45,664 nucleotides of DNA from Prevotellaceae bacterium (GTDB lineage Bacteria > Bacteroidota > Bacteroidia > Bacteroidales > Bacteroidaceae), in the NCBI GenBank assembly GCA_021204865.1, contig JAJPYQ010000038.1:1-45664 (forward strand), read 5' to 3'. Position 1 is the stretch's first letter, and every line of letters starts with the position of its first letter. The position numbers and the translations under genes were made by a program. Positions 41,039-45,664 of this stretch are shown here, piece after piece. The notes under the pieces were generated by a model that saw only the letters and a list, made by a program, of their open reading frames with translations, searched no databases and was not told where the DNA came from.

Positions 41039-41428
41039 TCAGCCCCGGTCTATCCGCAGCATTATCTCGCTCAGTGCCTTGAGCATCTTCTTGGTGGGGT
41101 TGAAGACTATCTTGGGCTTCCTCAGCGCGCCCTCGACGGTCACCTCCTCGGGTGTGTCCATCATCTTCGACGGCACTATCACGCTCAGGCTGCCCAGCTC
41201 CCCAAGCTCCACGCACTGCCCGCTCTTAAGGCCCTCGCACACCACCTCCGCCAGGCTGACGAAGGCGTTGGAAAGGTCGCCCGCCGCCAGCGAGGTGCGC
41301 TGCACAATACGGCTCACTACTGTCTCCCTCGGCAGGCGGCTTGCTGTCTTGGGCACTGCGAAGTAGACGGTCTGGCCCTTGCGGTCTCCGACCTGCTGGA
41401 CCCTCTTTCTGATAACAAACTCTATCAT
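41039..41428 (-). CDS. HU-related DNA-binding protein, module 2
   Basis: A 129-residue HU-like protein and paralogue of 33480-33869: FVIRKRVQQVGDRKGQTVYFAVPK, then IVQRTSLAAGDLSNAFVSLAEVVCEGLKSG and LGELGSLSVIVPSKMMDTPEEVTVEGAL. The length is identical and the last residues (LRIDRG versus MRIDRG) are nearly the same. The leader before the ATG is also conserved with copy 1. It sits downstream of the second large secreted protein and of a 24-bp hairpin array, exactly as copy 1 does, so the whole module was probably duplicated. DNA bending or regulation of the neighbouring array is an inference. Confidence 0.88.
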   Translation of the reverse strand: MIEFVIRKRVQQVGDRKGQTVYFAVPKTASRLPRETVVSRIVQRTSLAAGDLSNAFVSLAEVVCEGLKSGQCVELGELGSLSVIVPSKMMDTPEEVTVEGALRKPKIVFNPTKKMLKALSEIMLRIDRG

Positions 41429-41487
41429 TAGTTCACGATTTAATGGTTATACTTAGTGTATCGTTGCGCTTAGCCTTAAGTCGCCGT

Positions 41488-41607
41488 CGCTCCCCTATAA
41501 GGGTCGTCAAGGAACCCCTTGCGAGGGATCCAACCGAACCCCTTGCGAGGGGTTGCCTTGAACCCCTTGCGAGGGGTTGTCTTGCGCCTCTTATAGAGGC
41601 TTCACGG
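41488..41607. repeat. Tandem hairpin array, 24-bp period, five units (module 2)
   Basis: Units start at 41488, 41512, 41536, 41560 and 41584. The palindromes differ but stay palindromic: CCCTATAAGGG, CCCTTGCGAGGG, CCCCTTGCGAGGGG (twice) and GCCTCTTATAGAGGC. The period and position match the array of module 1 but the sequence is unrelated. Confidence 0.82.
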
Positions 41608-41644
41608 TCCCTGTTAGCTTGTCGCGACATCTCCTCTAAATGAA

Positions 41645-41677
41645 GGAGCGTCCGCCACTCACTGTGGTGGACGCTCC
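41645..41677 (-). terminator. Terminator hairpin after secreted protein 2
   Basis: A 14-bp stem, GGAGCGTCCGCCAC with GTGGTGGACGCTCC, with one wobble pair and a five-base loop lies about 30 bases after the stop on the minus strand. Confidence 0.7.
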
Positions 41678-41706
41678 CGTTCAGGTTAATCTAAAGGGTC
41701 TATTCT

Positions 41707-44700
41707 TTACTTGACTAATATCTTAGCTCCGTTCAGGATGTAGATGCCCTTGCCCAGGGTCTTCACCTTGTTCAGGTTGCCCTTGCCGACGAGCTTGCCG
41801 TCGAGGGTGTAGATGTTGCCGTCTTGCGCGGCGGCTGCCACTGCCTCCTCGATGCTGTCGAACGTGCCTTCCTCGATGACAACGGTCAGGACATCCTCAA
41901 GGTCGAAGTCGCTGATGAGGTATGCGCTGTTGTCGTCGACGTAAGAGCTGGAGGTCTTGGTCACAGCGATCGTGTTGCCGCTTGCCATAGCCTTGCCCTG
42001 CCCGATGGTGTAGCCGTAGTACACGCCTGCCATCCTGCCTACGTCCTTTGCCTTGGCGGCTACGGTGTAGTCGTGGCTGAAGCTTATTGCCTCTTCCTCT
42101 GCGTCAGCGTCGTAAGCGTCCGTGTCGCCATAGATGAAGACGAACGGCTGCCCCGGCTCTGCCGTGTTGTTCTCTATCTGCTTAAGGGTTATCGTCGTGC
42201 CGTCAACGTCCTGCACGCCGTACATCGTGCCCTCGTTTGCCGTCACGCCAGTGCCGAAGCAGAACATGTTCACTGCGCCGTCAACGATGGCGATGTTGAA
42301 GTCGGTGCCGTCGTAGTCGCTTGCCACTGCCTCGTCGCAGTCCTCGATGTACATGCCGCTGTTCGTGCCCGGCGTGTTCGCTGCCCATGTCACGAGCACT
42401 CTGTAAGCCTGCTGGGCGTGCAGGTTGTTGCACACCTCGCCGTCGGTGGTCACGCCCGAGATGATGTTCTCGCCGTAGCCGATAGCGCTAACGTTGAACA
42501 GTGTCGGGTGCGGGCTCAGTGTCACTGCGCCGCTCTCTCCCGCTGCCCTGATGAACAGCCCGGTGGACTTGTTCTGTATCATATAGGCTGTGTCGCCCAC
42601 TGCCACGAAGCGGAACTTGGCTGCGTCAGCGTCCAGTATGTCTATGTCATCCACGAAGTGCAGGTTCTGCCCTACGCATATCGCGTCGTTCTGTCCTACT
42701 GCCTCTATGCCTTCCCAAGTGCCTTCCTCGTCGTAGAGGTTGTTGGCTACGCAGACGTACTGTCCGTACAGGTTGCCGTAGCTCTCGGACACTGCCACAG
42801 AGGTCGACCATTCGCCCTTGCCAACGTTCTCCTCAACTACTTCCTGCGTGGCGTAGTGTATCCTGTACCACTTGCCCTCTTGGATGGTGTTAGCCGAAGC
42901 CATCAGGTTGTCTATGCCAGTGGTGAGGCTTTCGACGTAGCTGTCGCTCTCTGCCTGGGTGTACTTGCCCGCAGCGTCGTAAGCGGTAGCCTCGGTGATA
43001 GTGCTGCCGAGAGAGGTGTCACTTGATGTCCAGTAGCCCGGGTCGGTGCCGGTCACGATGCTGCCTACTGCGAGGTTAGCGTCGCTGAGGGCGGTGCGAA
43101 GCTCTGTCGGGTCAACGAAGACGGCGATGAAGGCGTTGTAGGCAGTCATAAGGGCGTTGTAGGTGTTCTCCGAGAGGCCTGCGTTAGCCGTGCCTTCTGT
43201 CTGAGCGGCTGCTATTGCGCTTTCGAGGTTTGTGTACGTGTCGCCCATCTCAACCATCTGGCTGGTCGGGTTCAGGGTCACTGTGTAGAGCTGGAACTCT
43301 GCCACGTGGAAGAAGCCAGTGCCAGAAGAGGCGGTTTTCTCATCCTCGTAGAAGCGGAGGTACTTATAGCCCGTAGCGTCGAACACGTCAGAGGTCAGCG
43401 TCTCGCCGCTGCTGCTGAACGGTGTGCTTATCTGTGCGATAAGCGTGCAATCTTCCTCTGCGTCGCCCGCATTAGCGTCGTTAGTGCCATATACGCCCCA
43501 CAGAGTGATATGGTCGCTGTTAGAACTGCGGCGTGTGAACGTGAAGACGAGTTCTGACTCATCTTCGGGAAGCTCTACCTGGAAGTAGTGTTCGCCGTCC
43601 TCGTAATCTCCTTCTGTCCAGACAGAGTGCCAGAATGTGCTTGCGTCTCCGTCAATCATATAGTCAAGCTTCTCGCCCTCTCCTTCTGTCGGCTCTGTAT
43701 ATGGTGAGTAGAGCTGGTCAACGCTGGTGATAAGCCCCTCAGTCCCCACGAGGACATCCTCGGCTATCTTCATCTTCGTCTGTGCGTCGGCTATCACCTC
43801 CTGAGCGTCGCTCCACCGCTTCTCGTCAGAGCTGTTGTATTCGGCGAGCAGCTCCTCCGCCTCCTCGTCGCTTATGGCGATGAGCTTCCACATGCTTGCG
43901 TCAGCCGTGTTGTTCCAGCCCACGATGTTGCCGCTCACGCCCGCGCCGCTGCTGTGTCCGCCGCAGTGCAGGTAGTAGTAGTCGTCCTCTGCCTGTGTGC
44001 TTACTCGTATGGCGAGGTTAATGGTGTCGGCGTCTTCGGGTATCACCTGGTCGAATATCATCACGTTCGTCCCGTCGACGGTCATCGTCACGTTGGTGCT
44101 TGTGCTTACGTTGTCGAAGGTAGCGCCCGTGGCAGCGTTAACCACGCTGTAGGTGTTGTTGCCAGCCGAGGTGACGTGCCACAGGTAGGGGGCTGTGTAC
44201 TCCTGCGTTGCCCAGAGGGCGTAGATCTCTCCCTCGCTGTCAGCCTCGCTGTACATTCCCTTGACGTAGTGGGTGGTGATGGTCTCGCCGGGGATGATGT
44301 CGCCCGTCTCGGGGTCTTCCGTCCCCTCGGTGGTCTCTGTCTGGTAGAAATCCAACGCGTTGTTGAGGAAGTAGTAGCCGTCTTCTATCGTGGCTGCCCT
44401 TGGCACGTAGGAGGCTATCACGGCTGCGTACGTGTCGATGATTGCCTGTGCCATGGCGTTCATGTCTTCGGCTGTGAACGAGCCTGCGTCGGGGCCGTCG
44501 ATGGCTGCCGCTGCCTCCACTGCCGCCTCGAAGGCTGCCACAGCCTCAGCGTCGTAGTAGGCGAACTGACCCTCGGTGGGGAAGTAGCCCACGTAGTCGA
44601 TGTAGGTGGAGTAGACGGTCTCAAGCTCCATCTGTGCCCACTCGAGGTCGTCCTCCACATAGCGGAGCGTGACGGGGTAGATGTACCAGTCGTTGTTGCC

Positions 44701-45297
44701 GCCCTCTGTGGTCAGGTCGCCGCTTTCCCAAATCACCACCGCTTCGCCTGTGCCGTTGTTGTCGATGCGCATGTCGTAAGCGTCCGTGGTGTTGAACGCC
44801 CAGTTGCCGTCCTGCTCGTCGGTGATAAGGTAGGCGTAGAGGGTGTTAGCGTCGTAGATGTTGTCGGCTGTAGACAATGAGGTTCCGCTCGTGCTGGAGT
44901 TAGGTGTCTGGAGGTAGTTGCCTGTGCCGAACTGTGCGTAGTACTCTGGGTGCTGTCCGTCTCCCGTCGGTGTCTCGGGGGCGATGAAGCGCACGAGGTA
45001 GGGAGAAGCGTCAGCTGCCGTCTGCCCCTCGAACACCACGTCGGGTCCGTACGACATGTAGAGCGTGCCCGTGCCCGAGCCAGTCTCGAGGTCGTAGTAA
45101 GCGTCCCACCAGTAGCCGCCACCTGCGGTGACGGACACGCGTGTGTTGTAGACGAGATACCACTGTCCTTCAGTGATCTCCGATGTCGCTGCCCCAATCG
45201 TCTCCACCACGTACCTGTCCAGCTCGGCGAGCTGTGCGGATGCGGGCAGTGCGGCCGCGAGCAGCAGCATTGTCAGAATAGAGTTGATTTTCTTCAT
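41707..45297 (-). CDS. Large secreted protein with discoidin (F5/8 type C) domain, module 2
   Basis: A 1196-residue exported paralogue of 34223-37795. Signal peptide MKKINSILTMLLLAAALPASAQ; N-terminal beta region with GATSEITEGQWYLVYNTR; helical FIVAR-like stretch near residues 245-285; F5/8 type C-like domain near residues 530-665 (MIDGDASTFWHSVW, YFQVELPEDESELVFTFTRR, WGVYG); second helical stretch near residues 695-800; C-terminal beta region; final 36 residues (NIYTLDGKLVGKG, ending AKILVK) of type IX sorting type. Shared phrases with the paralogue include LHCGGHSSG, NIVGW, FVDPTELRTAL and GKYTQAESD. A promoter with a 20-bp spacer at 45452-45482 gives a leader of about 150 nt. The binding target is unknown. 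Confidence 0.83.
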   Translation of the reverse strand: MKKINSILTMLLLAAALPASAQLAELDRYVVETIGAATSEITEGQWYLVYNTRVSVTAGGGYWWDAYYDLETGSGTGTLYMSYGPDVVFEGQTAADASPYLVRFIAPETPTGDGQHPEYYAQFGTGNYLQTPNSSTSGTSLSTADNIYDANTLYAYLITDEQDGNWAFNTTDAYDMRIDNNGTGEAVVIWESGDLTTEGGNNDWYIYPVTLRYVEDDLEWAQMELETVYSTYIDYVGYFPTEGQFAYYDAEAVAAFEAAVEAAAAIDGPDAGSFTAEDMNAMAQAIIDTYAAVIASYVPRAATIEDGYYFLNNALDFYQTETTEGTEDPETGDIIPGETITTHYVKGMYSEADSEGEIYALWATQEYTAPYLWHVTSAGNNTYSVVNAATGATFDNVSTSTNVTMTVDGTNVMIFDQVIPEDADTINLAIRVSTQAEDDYYYLHCGGHSSGAGVSGNIVGWNNTADASMWKLIAISDEEAEELLAEYNSSDEKRWSDAQEVIADAQTKMKIAEDVLVGTEGLITSVDQLYSPYTEPTEGEGEKLDYMIDGDASTFWHSVWTEGDYEDGEHYFQVELPEDESELVFTFTRRSSNSDHITLWGVYGTNDANAGDAEEDCTLIAQISTPFSSSGETLTSDVFDATGYKYLRFYEDEKTASSGTGFFHVAEFQLYTVTLNPTSQMVEMGDTYTNLESAIAAAQTEGTANAGLSENTYNALMTAYNAFIAVFVDPTELRTALSDANLAVGSIVTGTDPGYWTSSDTSLGSTITEATAYDAAGKYTQAESDSYVESLTTGIDNLMASANTIQEGKWYRIHYATQEVVEENVGKGEWSTSVAVSESYGNLYGQYVCVANNLYDEEGTWEGIEAVGQNDAICVGQNLHFVDDIDILDADAAKFRFVAVGDTAYMIQNKSTGLFIRAAGESGAVTLSPHPTLFNVSAIGYGENIISGVTTDGEVCNNLHAQQAYRVLVTWAANTPGTNSGMYIEDCDEAVASDYDGTDFNIAIVDGAVNMFCFGTGVTANEGTMYGVQDVDGTTITLKQIENNTAEPGQPFVFIYGDTDAYDADAEEEAISFSHDYTVAAKAKDVGRMAGVYYGYTIGQGKAMASGNTIAVTKTSSSYVDDNSAYLISDFDLEDVLTVVIEEGTFDSIEEAVAAAAQDGNIYTLDGKLVGKGNLNKVKTLGKGIYILNGAKILVK

Positions 45298-45593
45298 GAT
45301 CCTTCTTTCTTTTAAGGGTTAGTGAATAGTTTAGTTAGTATATGATTAGCGTGTCGCTCTTGCGGGAATGCTTAGTCTCTTGCGGCTTAGTGTCGGGTTA
45401 TTCATATTCTCGGCTGCTATGCGTCCGCCCCCGGGGCGGTTCTTTGCCTTCCAAAGGTATGGTTTAGTGGCGAGACGCGCAAGTATAATTGCGTTTTTTT
45501 CGCCTTTTGCCCCTCGGGGGAGCCAAAAACAGCCCTTCCTGGCCGCCAAAGGCAGCCTTTTCTCGCCGCGAAGGGTCTTATACAGTAGCCACA
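45298..45593. other. Leader and promoter region of secreted protein 2
   Basis: No gene is seen. On the minus strand TTG (45480-45482), a 20-bp spacer and TACCTTTG (45452-45459) form a good promoter. The leader between it and the ATG at 45297 is about 150 nt with no evident riboswitch-like structure. Confidence 0.6.
45452..45482 (-). promoter_or_regulatory. Promoter of secreted protein 2
   Basis: TTG (45480-45482), a 20-bp spacer and TACCTTTG (45452-45459) on the minus strand. Confidence 0.55.
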
Positions 45594-45664
45594 GTCGGTC
45601 CGTCGGAGTGTTTGCGGTCGGTCCGTCGGAGCGTTTGCGGTCGGTCCGTCGGAGCGTTTGTCGT
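45594..45664. repeat. Tandem array, 23-bp period, cut by the right edge
   Basis: Units starting with GTCGGTCCGTCGGAG occur at 45594, 45617 and 45640, and a fourth begins at 45663. The core TCCGTCGGA also occurs in the 23-bp array at 26621-26804, so these two arrays are related. Confidence 0.8.

Noticed and set aside
1..45664. Insertion sequence, integrase, tRNA or rRNA genes
   Set aside because: I looked for transposase and integrase motifs and for tRNA-like cloverleaf sequences and saw none, although small RNAs can escape reading by eye.

Overview
The window looks like a chromosome segment from a high-GC member of the Bacteroidales, probably Prevotellaceae-like. The grounds are: an Mfa-type fimbrial operon, a BspA-type leucine-rich-repeat protein and long secreted proteins with type IX-like C-termini; UPF0102, biotin ligase and UMP kinase in a row; HU-related proteins of the Bacteroidetes type; and promoters of the Bacteroidetes form (TTG, about 19-21 bp, then TAnnTTTG, often TAnnTTCG here). 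No tRNA, rRNA, transposase or CRISPR array was seen.

Layout. 1-6.3 kb: a CotH-family protein cut by the left edge and carrying an 11-G tract, a GH3-family enzyme, an Ig-like lipoprotein and a DUF3108 protein whose 5' end lies in a palindromic interspersed repeat. 6.3-7.1 kb: gene-free DNA with two short-period tandem arrays and an orphan minus-strand promoter. 7.1-16.2 kb: a six-gene fimbrial operon (DUF3575, DUF3868/OmpA-like, Mfa1-type fimbrillin, Mfa2/FimB-type anchor, accessory lipoprotein, large tip-like protein). An 8-G tract separates its -33 and -7 promoter elements, and a 13-bp hairpin follows the fimbrillin gene. 16.4-17.5 kb: an Abi_2/AbiF-type HEPN gene of visibly lower GC, followed by its own small structured RNA with promoter, pseudoknot and terminator. 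17.6-18.7 kb: a second, inverted copy of the yraN-tadA divergent pair, with a frameshifted tadA. 19-26.6 kb: two AAA ATPases, a U32 protein, RNase R and a nucleotide-sugar-type epimerase. 26.9-30.9 kb: the 1331-residue BspA-like protein. 31.1-33.5 kb: the intact tadA/yraN pair with birA and pyrH. 33.5-45.3 kb, all on the minus strand: two paralogous modules, each made of a ~1190-residue secreted discoidin-type protein, a terminator hairpin, a 24-bp-period hairpin array and an HU-like gene. Two further AAA ATPases with nuclease-like C-termini lie between the modules.

How the parts relate. The fimbrial genes are one transcription unit making a surface fibre with a lipoprotein anchor and tip, and its promoter looks able to phase-vary. 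The Abi_2 gene plus RNA fits the published AbiF type, an RNase toxin held by an RNA antitoxin and related to the ancestry of Cas13. The strongest unexplained pattern is a set of at least nine intergenic tandem arrays. Each has its own unit sequence, but all have a 21-24 bp period and most units are palindromic. Several lie just upstream of HU-like or ATPase genes, and two show compensatory changes in the hairpin arms.
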